64,000 bases of DNA. Origin: Cryptosporangium minutisporangium (GTDB lineage Bacteria; Actinomycetota; Actinomycetes; Mycobacteriales; Cryptosporangiaceae). The translations under genes were made by a program, and so were the position numbers. How positions within the stretch are numbered: the first letter of the stretch is position 1; each line of letters begins with the position of its first letter. Below the pieces are notes generated by a model. It was not told the origin of the DNA. It did no database searches and saw only the letters and a list, made by a program, of their open reading frames with translations. Positions 1 to 8,991 of the stretch are shown piece after piece. The stretch spans positions 316,875-380,874 of the forward strand of contig NZ_BAAAYN010000023.1 in assembly GCF_039536245.1 (NCBI RefSeq). The letters run 5' to 3'.

Positions 1-1826
1 GACATGTAGAGCACAGGGAGCCCCGGATGGCGATGCTGGAGTAGCTCAGCCAGCCTCGGCCCGGACATCTCGGGCATGATCACGTCGGTGAGCAGCAGGT
101 CGCAGCCCTGCTGCTCGTGGAGGACCAGCGCGTCCTGCCCGTTGGTCGCCGACAGGACGTGATACCCGGCTTTGGTCAGGATGCGGGTGATGACGCGGGC
201 CAGGGCGGGCTCGTCCTCGACGACCAGGACCGTGCTTCCCTCGGCGGGAGCTGGCTCGGCATCCGGGTCGGCGGTTTCGCCCGCGCTCTCCGGCGCTGTC
301 GCCAGCGGGAAGTACATGCGGAACGTGGTGCCGACCCCGGGCTCGGAGTACACGTTGATGCTGCCGGCGGCCTCGGTGACGATGCCGTAGACGGTCGAGA
401 GGCCCAATCCGGTGCCTCGGCCCCGTGGCTTGGTGGTGTAGAACGGCTCGAAGATGTGCTCGGCTACGTCCGGTGGCATACCTTCCCCGGTGTCGCTGAC
501 GAGCAGGCACGCGTAGACCCCCGCCTCCAAGGGAGGCTGCATGTTCACCTCGCGTCCGTCGAGCGCGGTTCGGCGGGCCTCGAGGACCAGCGTGCCACCG
601 TCCGGCATGGCGTCTCGGGCGTTGATGGCGAGGTTGAGCAGAACCTGCTGAATTTGACCGGGATCGGCATGGATCACCGGAGCCTCCGGCGCGGGCACGG
701 TCTGCACGATGATGTGCTCACCGATGGTGCGTTCGAGCATCGCGTGCACCTCGGCGATCGCGGCGTTGAGGTCCACGTCCTGCGGCTGGATGGTGTCTCC
801 GCGGGTGAAGGTCAACAACTGGCGGGTGAGACCGATCGCGCGCTCGGTCGCCTTCTGCACCTGGGCGAGGTCGGCCTGCACCGCGTCGTTGTCTCCGGTG
901 GCCTCGGCGGCGAACTCGGTGTAGTTGGCGATGATGGCCAGGATGTTGTTGAAGTCGTGGGCGACACCACCGGCCAGTTTCCCCAGACTCTCCATACGCT
1001 GGGCCTGGTGGGTGCGCTCCTCGATGGCGCGCTGTCGCTCGGCCGCTTCCTTCATCGCGCTGATGTCGCGAGCGACCACGGAGATACCGATGAGGGTTCC
1101 GACGTCGTCCTGGACCGGCGCGACACCGACCGAGACCTCGAGCGGCGAGCCGTCCTTGTGCCGGCGTCGCGCCTCGTAGTGGAGCCCTTGTTCGCCCGCG
1201 ATGATGCGCGCGAGGGCGGCCGCCTGATCACCGGCATGCTCGTCGTCCGCGAGGATCGCCGCGGGCCGCCCGATCACTTCCTCAGCCGCATACCCGAAGA
1301 GCCGCTCGGCGCCGCGGTTCCACGCGTTGACCGTGCCGTCCAGCGTCGCCCCGATGATCGCGTCATTCGTATGTTCGACCACCGCGGCGAGCGTGGCCCG
1401 ATGGTTCTCGGCCGCGTGACGGGCGGCACGTTCCCGCGCGTCGGCCTCGTCGAGCCGATGCTGGCCCCACGGATCCACATAAATGGCGCCCTTGCCGAGC
1501 AGCACGCCGTAGCTCCGGCGCAAGGACCAGTAGTAAATGCCGACGCCGGCAGTGAGCAGGTCCCAGAGCGCCGACGGCCACGGTATCCCGCTCGCGTCCA
1601 TCGCTGTTCCACCCATGGACGCCGCGTGCAGGATCATCTCGTAGGACATCACCGCGTGCAGACCGTGCCCGATGGCGCAGCTGAAGAAGATCAACGCCGT
1701 CGCCATAGCCAGCTTGTTCGACCGCAACTGCCCAGCTCGGGCCAGCGGCACCAGAATAGCGACCATGATCGCGGCGTACGAGACCATGATCACCAGATTG
1801 CCGAGCAGGAAAGTCTGTTCGGACAT
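1..1826 (-). CDS. Hybrid sensor histidine kinase with PAS and receiver domains, 3' end off the window
   Basis: About 608 residues are visible and the frame is open to the left edge, so the C-terminus is missing. The N-terminus has about three membrane segments (residues 1-75, with GHGLHAVMSY) resembling ethylene-receptor-like sensor regions. A PAS domain follows at about 125-260. The histidine is in VAHDFNNILA, the NtrB-like HDFNN type. The ATPase domain shows DTGEGMPP and GTGLGLSTVYG. A receiver domain follows, with the phospho-acceptor Asp in LLLTDVIMPEMSG. By family knowledge it autophosphorylates and passes phosphate to its own receiver. The ATG at 1826 begins MSEQTFLLGN directly before the first membrane helix. 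The GGDEF-EAL gene upstream lies on the same strand 58 bases away, so co-transcription is possible. The signal sensed is unknown. Confidence 0.88.
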   Translation of the reverse strand, partial: MSEQTFLLGNLVIMVSYAAIMVAILVPLARAGQLRSNKLAMATALIFFSCAIGHGLHAVMSYEMILHAASMGGTAMDASGIPWPSALWDLLTAGVGIYYWSLRRSYGVLLGKGAIYVDPWGQHRLDEADARERAARHAAENHRATLAAVVEHTNDAIIGATLDGTVNAWNRGAERLFGYAAEEVIGRPAAILADDEHAGDQAAALARIIAGEQGLHYEARRRHKDGSPLEVSVGVAPVQDDVGTLIGISVVARDISAMKEAAERQRAIEERTHQAQRMESLGKLAGGVAHDFNNILAIIANYTEFAAEATGDNDAVQADLAQVQKATERAIGLTRQLLTFTRGDTIQPQDVDLNAAIAEVHAMLERTIGEHIIVQTVPAPEAPVIHADPGQIQQVLLNLAINARDAMPDGGTLVLEARRTALDGREVNMQPPLEAGVYACLLVSDTGEGMPPDVAEHIFEPFYTTKPRGRGTGLGLSTVYGIVTEAAGSINVYSEPGVGTTFRMYFPLATAPESAGETADPDAEPAPAEGSTVLVVEDEPALARVITRILTKAGYHVLSATNGQDALVLHEQQGCDLLLTDVIMPEMSGPRLAELLQHRHPGLPVLYM

Positions 1827-1884
1827 GTTCGTCTATCGGACAGTTACCTGAAGAACTGAGATCAGCACCCGCCAGTTCGTCCGG

Positions 1885-3702
1885 TCAGCCCGCGGCGATT
1901 AGGTGATGCTCCGTGGCCGCCGTGGTCGCAAGGGCGTGCGGTGTGCCGGGCTTACCGTAGAGCCAGCCCTGTCCGGCGTCGACGCCGTGGGCGCGGAGCG
2001 CTGCGGCTTGGTAGGGCTCCTCGATGCCCTCGGCGACCGTAGTCATGCCCATGGCGCGGGCCAGGGCGACGACGGCCGTGATGACCGGCGAGATGGCGCC
2101 CTCGGGGCGCAGCGCCCGGACGAACGACTGGTCGATCTTGAGGATGTCGACCGGAAGTCGGTCCAGGCGACTGAGCGACGAGTAGCCAGTTCCGAAGTCG
2201 TCGATCGCCACCTGTACGCCGTCGCGGCGCAGCGTGGAGAGTGCCGCGAAAGCCGAGGGTGCGTCGGCTTCGACCATGCTTTCGGTGATCTCCAGAACCA
2301 GCCGGGACGGCGCCAGGCCGGTCTCGGCGAGTATTTGCCGAACGTCCTGGACGAAACAGGGATCGTGCAGTTGCCGGCCGGACACGTTAACCGTCACCCG
2401 CGGGTTGTCCGCCCAGTCCCAGCCGGCCGCCTCCTGACAGGCCGTACGCAGAACCCAGCGCCCGAGGTCGAGGATGAATCCGGACTGCTCGGCGACCGGA
2501 ATGAACTCGACCGGAGGGATGGCGCCACGCTCGGGGTGGGTCCAGCGCAGCAGCGCCTCGGCGCCGCGCACCGCGCCGGTCGCCAGGTTGACGATCGGCT
2601 GGTAGACCACGGCGAACTCTCCGGCCGGCAGCGCGCGGACCATGTCCTGATTCCGCGCATCGCTTGGAGTATCGACGACCGTGCTGCCGGGCTCCTCACG
2701 CTTGGCCCTGCGAAGAGCGGCGTCCGCACGTCCGAGCAGATGCGAGGCGCTCTCGGCCTGGCTGGCTTCGGCCACCCCCGCGGACAGGCCGCACGGGAGC
2801 TCCAGCAGAGCCCGCAACGCGTCGGCTTGGGTGGCGGCGGCGGATGCGTCCGCCCCCGGCAACAGGAGGACGAATTCGTCACCCCGGGTGCGGGCCAGCG
2901 TCCCGCCGGCCGGCCGGGCGAGCCGCCAGGCGCGCGCCGTGGCGCGCAGCAGCCGGTCCGCCTGGGCGCGTCCGATGCGCTGATTGACCACGCGGAAGCC
3001 GTCCAGGTTGACGATCGCCACGCTCATCGCCCGCCCCGTCACCTCCCGATCAGCGAACGCCTCGTCCAGGGCCCGATCCAGCCCTCGGCGGTTGAACAGG
3101 CCGGTGAGCGGGTCCATGTCGGCGTCGGCGGCCATCCGCACCAACATCCCGATGATCACCGCCACCAACGCGTTGATCGAGACGAGCGCGAACACGACGC
3201 TGCCCGGGACGGCCTGCCAGACCAGCTGGGCGACCGCCAGCGAGGCCGCGATGACGACCTGGTGGACGACTCCGGCCGGCCAGGAGAAGAAGAACAAGGT
3301 GAACAGCGAGACCAGCGAATAGATGATGACGTACGCCGTGGCGTGACCTTCGTCCCTGGCGAGCCAGATCAGCAGCGTCGTCACGGCCACCGCGCTCCCG
3401 ACGACGCCGTGGAAGGCGATGCGTGGCCAGCGGCGCGCCCGGACCCCGAGGAACACTCCGACGACGATCGCCGCGGCACCCACCGCGGTCTCCCCTACCG
3501 CCTCGCGGAGCGGTTCGTTGCACCACGCGATGATCATGGCGACGAGGCCGGCCACGACCGAGCAGGCGCCGGTGACCGCAGCCATCAGCCAAGGGGTGGC
3601 GACCACGGGTGCCTGCCACCAGCCGACCGGCCCCAGCTGGGTCAACCTGCGCATCGCTGTTGCCGCTAGTCGGTCAAGGCGCACGGAACGAGTTCGAGCC
3701 AT
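1885..3702 (-). CDS. Membrane GGDEF-EAL protein, likely c-di-GMP phosphodiesterase with degenerate cyclase domain
   Basis: 605 residues. About six N-terminal membrane helices (residues 30-190) are followed by a GGDEF domain (about 195-340) and an EAL domain (about 355-600). The EAL domain keeps its metal and catalytic motifs: EALLRW (from 382), EITESM, DDFGTGYSSL, KIDQSF and EGIEE, so c-di-GMP hydrolysis is likely. The GGDEF half has RGDEF at 273-277, GRAQAD where active cyclases have GHxxGD, and RVVNQ in place of the usual FKxxND, so cyclase activity is doubtful. It may serve as a GTP-sensing regulatory domain, which is inference. The ATG at 3702 begins MARTRSVRLD. A shorter near-copy of its EAL C-terminal half lies at about 6925-7385 on the other strand. 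Confidence 0.9.
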   Translation of the reverse strand: MARTRSVRLDRLAATAMRRLTQLGPVGWWQAPVVATPWLMAAVTGACSVVAGLVAMIIAWCNEPLREAVGETAVGAAAIVVGVFLGVRARRWPRIAFHGVVGSAVAVTTLLIWLARDEGHATAYVIIYSLVSLFTLFFFSWPAGVVHQVVIAASLAVAQLVWQAVPGSVVFALVSINALVAVIIGMLVRMAADADMDPLTGLFNRRGLDRALDEAFADREVTGRAMSVAIVNLDGFRVVNQRIGRAQADRLLRATARAWRLARPAGGTLARTRGDEFVLLLPGADASAAATQADALRALLELPCGLSAGVAEASQAESASHLLGRADAALRRAKREEPGSTVVDTPSDARNQDMVRALPAGEFAVVYQPIVNLATGAVRGAEALLRWTHPERGAIPPVEFIPVAEQSGFILDLGRWVLRTACQEAAGWDWADNPRVTVNVSGRQLHDPCFVQDVRQILAETGLAPSRLVLEITESMVEADAPSAFAALSTLRRDGVQVAIDDFGTGYSSLSRLDRLPVDILKIDQSFVRALRPEGAISPVITAVVALARAMGMTTVAEGIEEPYQAAALRAHGVDAGQGWLYGKPGTPHALATTAATEHHLIAAG

Positions 3703-3938
3703 GAACGGGCCTTCCCTTTCCGCGCGAGCCGCGATCTCCCGACCTCTCTCATCGACGCGCCATGCGGTTCCCTGAGCATGAGCAGGCGAACCACTCCGAG
3801 AAACCCGAACGGCAGACCCACCGCACCCGCCAGCGGGCGCATGTCACACGGGGGACGTACGTTCGCGCATACCGGTGGGCCCGCTCCTCCGGCATCATTG
3901 CGGCGCGGCGATCGCCGGGCAGCTGCTGAGGAGACGAA

Positions 3939-5183
3939 GTGACCGAGTTGACGGTTCTGCAGCAGCTTCTGCGGCAATCGCATCACGCACGGCCGGAAGA
4001 CCTACCGGAGATGGCGATGCGCGCCGCGCCCCTGCTGGAGGCACAGACGCTGGTCATCTACCTGGTCGACCACCGGCAGCGGCTGCTACTGCCGATGCCC
4101 GGCGAATCGACTCCTGCTCGGGAACCCATGCGGATCGACGCGACCGTAGCGGGCCGCGCCTACTCCCAGGTCAGCACGGTCACTCATGAAGCCGAGGGCG
4201 GAATCCGCGTCTGGCTACCCTTGCTGAACGGCGCCGAACGCCTCGGGGTGCTGGAAGTCTGCGCCGACCGACCACTGAGCGAGAGCGCTCTCGACGACTG
4301 CGCCGCAGCCGCCGCGATCCTGGCCGAGCTGGTCGTGTCCCGCAGCTTCTACAGCGACACCATCGAGCGGATACGGCGACGGGAACCGATGCAACTCGCC
4401 GCCGAGATGCTGCGCGCTCAGCTGCCCCCGCTGACCTACTCCACCGGCCGCCTGGTCATCAGCGGCATCCTGGAACCCTGCTACGACGTGGGCGGCGACG
4501 CGTTCGATTACGCCGTCAACGGCCACACCGCCCACCTCGCGCTGTTCGACGCACCCGGCCACGGCTCGGCCGGCGGCATGCGCGCGGTCGTGCTCGCCTC
4601 CATCACTCTGGCCGCCTACCGCAACGCCCGCCGCGCCGACCACGACCTGATCGCCACCTACCACCACCTCGACGACGCGATCCGCGCTCATGACCCCGCC
4701 GGAATGATCACCGGAGTACTCGCCCAGATCGATCTGCGGACCGGCATCCTCCGGGTGATCTCCGCCGGACACCCCAACGGCATCGTGCTGCGCCGCGGCA
4801 AGGTGGTGAAGGTACTTCCCAGCCCGACCGCGCTCCCGGTCAGCCTCGGCGACCACCGCCCACCGGTGGTGGTCGAGGAAGCCCTCGAGCCCGGCGACCG
4901 GGTGCTCCTCTATACCGACGGCGTCACCGAAGCGCGCTCCCCCGACGGCGAATCCTTCGGCATCGATCGACTCATCGACTACGCCGTCAAAGCCGAAGCC
5001 GACCGGCTCCCCGCACCAGAGACCACCCGGCGACTGGTGCACGCCATCCTCGACTTCCAGAACGACGATCTCCGAGACGACGCCACCGTCCTGCTCGCCG
5101 AGTGGACCAGTCCCGCACCGCCGGACTCCCACGCCGACCTCCAGTCCGCACCGCCGCACCAGCCGATGAACGTCAACGACTGA
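3939..5183 (+). CDS. GAF-like / SpoIIE-type PP2C serine phosphatase
   Basis: 414 residues. The first 150 residues resemble a GAF-type sensor domain (LVIYLVDHRQ, LPLLNGAERLGVLEV). The rest is a PPM/SpoIIE-type phosphatase with CYDVGGDAFDY, FDAPGHGSAGG, SAGHPNGIVL, YTDGVTEARSPDG and RDDATVLLAEW, which supply the metal-binding Asp residues. Such proteins dephosphorylate anti-anti-sigma factors in partner-switching stress pathways. No RsbW/RsbV-like partner is present in the window. The start is GTG at 3939, with an AGGAG motif about ten bases upstream. It diverges from the GGDEF-EAL gene across 236 bases in which I see no clear operator. The fourth residue of the last metal motif varies little from the family, so activity is expected. 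Confidence 0.9.
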   Translation: MTELTVLQQLLRQSHHARPEDLPEMAMRAAPLLEAQTLVIYLVDHRQRLLLPMPGESTPAREPMRIDATVAGRAYSQVSTVTHEAEGGIRVWLPLLNGAERLGVLEVCADRPLSESALDDCAAAAAILAELVVSRSFYSDTIERIRRREPMQLAAEMLRAQLPPLTYSTGRLVISGILEPCYDVGGDAFDYAVNGHTAHLALFDAPGHGSAGGMRAVVLASITLAAYRNARRADHDLIATYHHLDDAIRAHDPAGMITGVLAQIDLRTGILRVISAGHPNGIVLRRGKVVKVLPSPTALPVSLGDHRPPVVVEEALEPGDRVLLYTDGVTEARSPDGESFGIDRLIDYAVKAEADRLPAPETTRRLVHAILDFQNDDLRDDATVLLAEWTSPAPPDSHADLQSAPPHQPMNVND

Positions 5184-5293
5184 GGCCGGGCACGGCCGCC
5201 GTCAGCCGGTCGGCAATTCCTGGCAACCCGTTGCCGGCGGCGCCCAGCGACGACGCTACTGGTGCGGACATGCGCTCCGATCGAGGACGTCCC

Positions 5294-6347
5294 ATGAACC
5301 GCGTCATCTGCAATCCGCTCGACCTGTCCTACCGGTACCAGGAGATCAGCTCCCGCTGGACCCTCGGACCGTGCACCGCGAAGCGGCGGATCCCTCGATC
5401 GTGCTGTACCGCGGCCGGTTCTACCTGTTCGCATCGATGTCCTACGGGTTCTGGCACTCGACCGACCTGGTGACGTGGGAGTACCGCCAGACCGACAAGT
5501 TGCCGCCGCTGGATTACACGCCCGACGTCCGGGAGATCGACGGCGCGCTCTACATCTCCGCGTCACGCCGCGACGAACCGTGCCCGTTCTTCCGTTCGGT
5601 CGAACCGCTGGCGGACGACTTCGTCGAGGTGACGCCGGGCTCGTTCGACTTCTGGGATCCGAACCTGTTCCAGGACGACGACGGATCGACCTACTTCTAC
5701 TGGGGATGCAGTAACAAGACTCCGGTCTACGGGACCCGGATCGATCCGTCGACGTTCGCACCGATCGGTGAACGCGTCGAGGTGACCCACTCGGACCCAG
5801 CGGCACGCGGCTGGGAGAACTCCGGGGACAACCACATCAAGCAGCCGCCCCGCGCCGAGCGGGACCGGCTGATCGCCCAGTACGTCGGCGACGCCCCGTT
5901 CCTCGAGGCGCCTGGATGACCCGGCACGCGGGCATCGGTCGGGACATGCCGCACTCGTTCGTCGTCCTCGACGAGGTTCGCCCCGTCCGGTACGTCCGGG
6001 TCACCGCCGGGCACCTGCCGTTCGGTGGTGCGTTCGCCGTCAGCGGGCTCCGGGTCTTCGGGCTGGGCAGCGGTCAGGCCCCGACCGAGGTCACACCGCG
6101 AGCGACGCGGGTCGACGGACGACAGGCCCTGATCGAGTGGGACGCCGCCCACGACGCCCAGGGCTACAACGTCCGCTACGGGCTCAACCCGGAGAAGCTC
6201 TACCGCAGCTGGCTGGTGTACGAGCAGACCGATCTCGACCTGCGTGCACTCAACGCCGAAGCCGACTACTGGGTCGCAGTGGACGCTTTCGACGAGAACG
6301 GGATCACGCCGGGCCGTCCGGTCCCGATCCAGCGCCGACCGAGCTGA
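5294..6347 (+). pseudogene. Decayed glycoside hydrolase family 43-like gene
   Basis: Pieces of one GH43-like protein are spread over frames. Frame one starts at ATG 5294 (MNRVICNPLDLSYRYQEIS). Near 5362-5370 the reading frame shifts by one base into HREAADPSIVLYRGRFYLF, which continues to a stop at 5917. It includes the GH43-like ADPS and SFDFWDPNLFQDDDG segments, the expected sites of catalytic acids. At about 5910 the frame shifts again (EGxWMTRHAG can be read across the break). The text then jumps to a galactose-binding-like and fibronectin-type tail (VRYVRVTAGHLPFGG, YNVRYGLNPEKLY) ending at 6347. The central part of the catalytic domain between RHAG and the tail is missing. Two frameshifts plus an internal deletion make it a nonfunctional relic of a xylan or arabinan glycosidase. 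The family call is from memory of motif patterns. Confidence 0.8.
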
Positions 6348-6452
6348 CCGGACGCCGACTGCGCCGGCGCCCCCGGGTGCCAGCGGAACGCAGCTCCTGG
6401 GAGGGATGATCGCCGGTAAACACCACGATTCGGCGGCGACATCGGAGGAGCC

Positions 6453-6773
6453 ATGGTTTCACCGGAGCACGCGGTCATAGTGACCTACTCCCTGTCCGGC
6501 AACGCCCTCGGAGAACCTCAGGAGCGGGAGTCGGTGCACGCGCTGGAGAAGCGCTTGACCACCGCTATCGAGGCCGCAGGCGCCGGGGAGCTCGACGGCG
6601 ATGAGTTCGGCGGAGGCGAGGCGGTGCTTTACGCGTACGGCCCCGATGCCAGCCGACTGTTCGCGGTGATGGAGCCAGCGTTGCGTGCCTTTCCCGCGCG
6701 GCCTGGCCACGCTGTGCTCCGCTACGGCGAGGCCGACGATCCCACCGCGATCGAACGACGAATCGACCTCTAG
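6453..6773 (+). CDS. Small conserved acidic protein, function unknown
   Basis: 106 residues, soluble, no signal peptide. It begins HAVIVTYSLSGNALG and contains ELDGDEFGGGEAVLYAYGPD and FPARPGHAVLRYG. It looks like a small alpha/beta protein seen in other actinobacteria, but I know no function for it. The start ATG at 6453 has a strong GGAGGAG just upstream, which supports expression as a single gene. It sits between two decayed genes (GH43 and the EAL fragment), so its survival with a good ribosome site suggests it is under selection. No operon partner is visible. Confidence 0.7.
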   Translation: MVSPEHAVIVTYSLSGNALGEPQERESVHALEKRLTTAIEAAGAGELDGDEFGGGEAVLYAYGPDASRLFAVMEPALRAFPARPGHAVLRYGEADDPTAIERRIDL

Positions 6774-6924
6774 CGGTGGCTTCCGCGTCCTCAGGACCCT
6801 GGCTGCGGAGTCGATAGGACACTACGTCCTCGTCTTCGTCCCCGCTGATCGAGCAGTGGTCGGTCCCCGCTGGTCGCGATGGACGTTCCATCTCGTCGTC
6901 GTCGGGACGCTGCTCATCGCGACG

Positions 6925-7385
6925 CCGAGACCGGTCTGCCGCCCACCCAGCTCGTGCTGGAGGTGACCGAGAGCTTGCTCCACGCCGATGCACCGATCGC
7001 GCTAGCTGCCCTGCAGGCACTCCGGGCCGACGGCGTCCGGATCGCCGTGGACGACTTCGGCACCGGCTACTCGTCACTGGGCCGCTTGGAGCGGCTGCCC
7101 GTCGACATCCTGAAGATCGACCGCTCGTTCGTGACCGCACTCCGGCCGGACGCTCCGGCCGCGCCGGTGATCACCGCGATCGTCGCGCTGGCGCACGCCC
7201 TCGGGATGACCACGGTCGCCGAGGGTATCGAAGAGCCCTACCAGGCCGCTGCGTTGATCGCGCACGGATGCAAGGCGGGTCAGGGCTGGCTTTTCGGGCG
7301 CCCCGGTCCGCCCGGAGCGCTGGCGGCACTCGCCACCGCCCCACGGGTCCCCGACCTGCCTCGACGATCCGTTTCCACCCGCTGA
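6925..7385 (+). pseudogene. Truncated EAL-domain remnant
   Basis: From about 6925 the frame reads ETGLPPTQLVLEVTESL and continues through DDFGTGYSSLGRLERL, KIDRSF and EGIEEPYQAAAL to a stop at 7385. This matches residues about 458-600 of the GGDEF-EAL protein at 1885-3702 almost word for word. The EAL motif itself, the N-terminal half of the domain, and any sensor region are absent. Homology begins abruptly at about 6925; upstream, 6776-6924 holds no matching text. An open frame extends back to 6879 but its first residues are unrelated. Without the first catalytic Glu it cannot be a working phosphodiesterase. Its 3' end lies antisense to the last 35 codons of the converging diguanylate cyclase gene. 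Confidence 0.8.
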
Positions 7386-8932
7386 GACGGTCGCGTGACG
7401 GCGGCTGTCTGGCCCCGCGCCGGGTTGATCGGCCGGGGCACCCCGGCCTCGCTGCGGGCGACCTTCGCGGCATACATTCCGGTATCCGCCAGGTTGATAA
7501 ATGCGTCCCGATCGGGGTAGGCGCCTCCGTGAGACGCGGTGGCTGCGCCGATGGACACGCCGACGCGAACGGCCGACTCGTCGAGCTGGATCGGTTGACG
7601 CACGAGTTCGGCGATGCGCTCGGCCGCGTCGTCGGCGACCTCGCCCTTGATCAGAATGAGGAACTCGTCGCCACCGATCCGGCCGACCACGTCGGCATCC
7701 TCTACGGCGCCGGCCAGCCGCACCGCGATCGCCTTGAGGACCGAATCGCCGGCTCGATGCCCGTACTGGTCGTTGATCGGCTTGAAACCGTCCAGATCGC
7801 AGAGCAGCAGCGTGATGTGCCGGAGGTCGCCGTTGCGCAGCTCAGCCAACGCCTCGTCGATCTGGGCGGTGATGTGCCGCCGGTTGAACAGGCCGGTCAG
7901 CTCGTCGTGGTGCGCGTAGTGCGCTAGCTCGCGTTCGGCTTCGCACCGCTGCGCCGACAACAGTTTGAGGCGGAGCAGGACCAGCGGGACGATCAGCATC
8001 GAGCCGACCGCGAGCAGTACGCTCGCACCGTCGTCACCGCGGATAGCCTGCACCGCACCCATCAGCGGGTTGGTACACAACGCAGCGCCGATCCAGCCGA
8101 GCGGCGGCTCACCCGTGGCGGGCTTGATCCGGCCGCTCGGGAAGGTGATGTGCGGCGCGGCGGGCAGCAGGACAGCGGTCCCCATGGCCAGGTATGCCAT
8201 CATGATCAACTCGCTGGTCCACGTCGTGGTGCCGTTCACGGTCAGCACCGCACACACCTCGGCGGCGAGCGTCGTCGTCGCAGCGAGCAGCAGGTAGAAG
8301 ATCGGTCCGCGCGATTTCCTCGCCCGGAACCCGATCCGGAGCAGACAGCCCATCACGCCGCAGAGCAACATCAGGTCGACGAGCATCAGGGTCTCGCCGA
8401 GCAGGGTCGCGTCAGGGGTCAGATTGGGAGCGACCAACCCCACCCACAGCGGCGCGGCCGCGCAGAGCCCGAGAAGGCCGGCGTCCAGCATTCCGCCCGA
8501 GTCGTTCTTTCCGTGCAGGCGCAGCGCCCAGGCGGTGCCGACCAAGAGAAGCCCGTGCGCGGTCGCGATGACGAGGTCGACCGGCCGCCCTTCGGCCCGG
8601 CCGAGATGATGCTCGGTGATCCACTCCGGCCACAGGTTCATGCTGACCGCGAGCATGATCATTCCCGCCGTCGCCGTGAGCCACGGGGCCCGGTCGATCA
8701 GGTGTCGGGCCCACAGAGCCAGGGCGCACATCAGAATCGGCAGGGCCGACGCCACGGCGAAGATCACCGCACGCGGGCCCGGCCCGGCCACCGCATAAGC
8801 GATCCCGCACAGCGCCGCAGCCCCCGCGAAGCGGGCATGCACCGGCCACGCCTGCGCCGACGCCCGCGGCCACCTCGTCAATCTTCTCACCCGCCCTCCG
8901 CACCGATCGACCCATCGGTGCGGACAGGGCAT
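7280..8932 (-). CDS. Multi-pass membrane diguanylate cyclase
   Basis: 550 residues. About nine to ten hydrophobic segments (residues 35-325) are followed by a short coiled linker and a GGDEF domain (about 340-500). The cyclase motifs are intact: DELTGLFNRR, CDLDGFKPINDQYGHRAGD and RIGGDEFLIL. The usual RxxD inhibitory site upstream of GGDEF is not present (ExxD in its place), so product inhibition may be weak. It should make c-di-GMP from two GTP at the membrane. It opposes the EAL protein at 1885-3702. The C-terminal 50 residues (after PRPINPARG) are low-complexity and are read from the strand opposite the EAL remnant, so this tail was probably acquired when that fragment landed there. The start at 8932 is the most upstream; a later start is possible. 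Confidence 0.87.
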   Translation of the reverse strand: MPCPHRWVDRCGGRVRRLTRWPRASAQAWPVHARFAGAAALCGIAYAVAGPGPRAVIFAVASALPILMCALALWARHLIDRAPWLTATAGMIMLAVSMNLWPEWITEHHLGRAEGRPVDLVIATAHGLLLVGTAWALRLHGKNDSGGMLDAGLLGLCAAAPLWVGLVAPNLTPDATLLGETLMLVDLMLLCGVMGCLLRIGFRARKSRGPIFYLLLAATTTLAAEVCAVLTVNGTTTWTSELIMMAYLAMGTAVLLPAAPHITFPSGRIKPATGEPPLGWIGAALCTNPLMGAVQAIRGDDGASVLLAVGSMLIVPLVLLRLKLLSAQRCEAERELAHYAHHDELTGLFNRRHITAQIDEALAELRNGDLRHITLLLCDLDGFKPINDQYGHRAGDSVLKAIAVRLAGAVEDADVVGRIGGDEFLILIKGEVADDAAERIAELVRQPIQLDESAVRVGVSIGAATASHGGAYPDRDAFINLADTGMYAAKVARSEAGVPRPINPARGQTAAVTRPSQRVETDRRGRSGTRGAVASAASAPGGPGRPKSQP

Positions 8933-8991
8933 GCCTGAGCCAATCCTTCGTGTGGGACACGCCGGGAGTGCGCTCCTCTCCGCGCTTCGGA

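Noticed and set aside
117-3669. Long plus-strand frames opposite the sensor kinase and GGDEF-EAL genes
   Set aside because: Kinase and EAL motifs on the minus strand explain the region.
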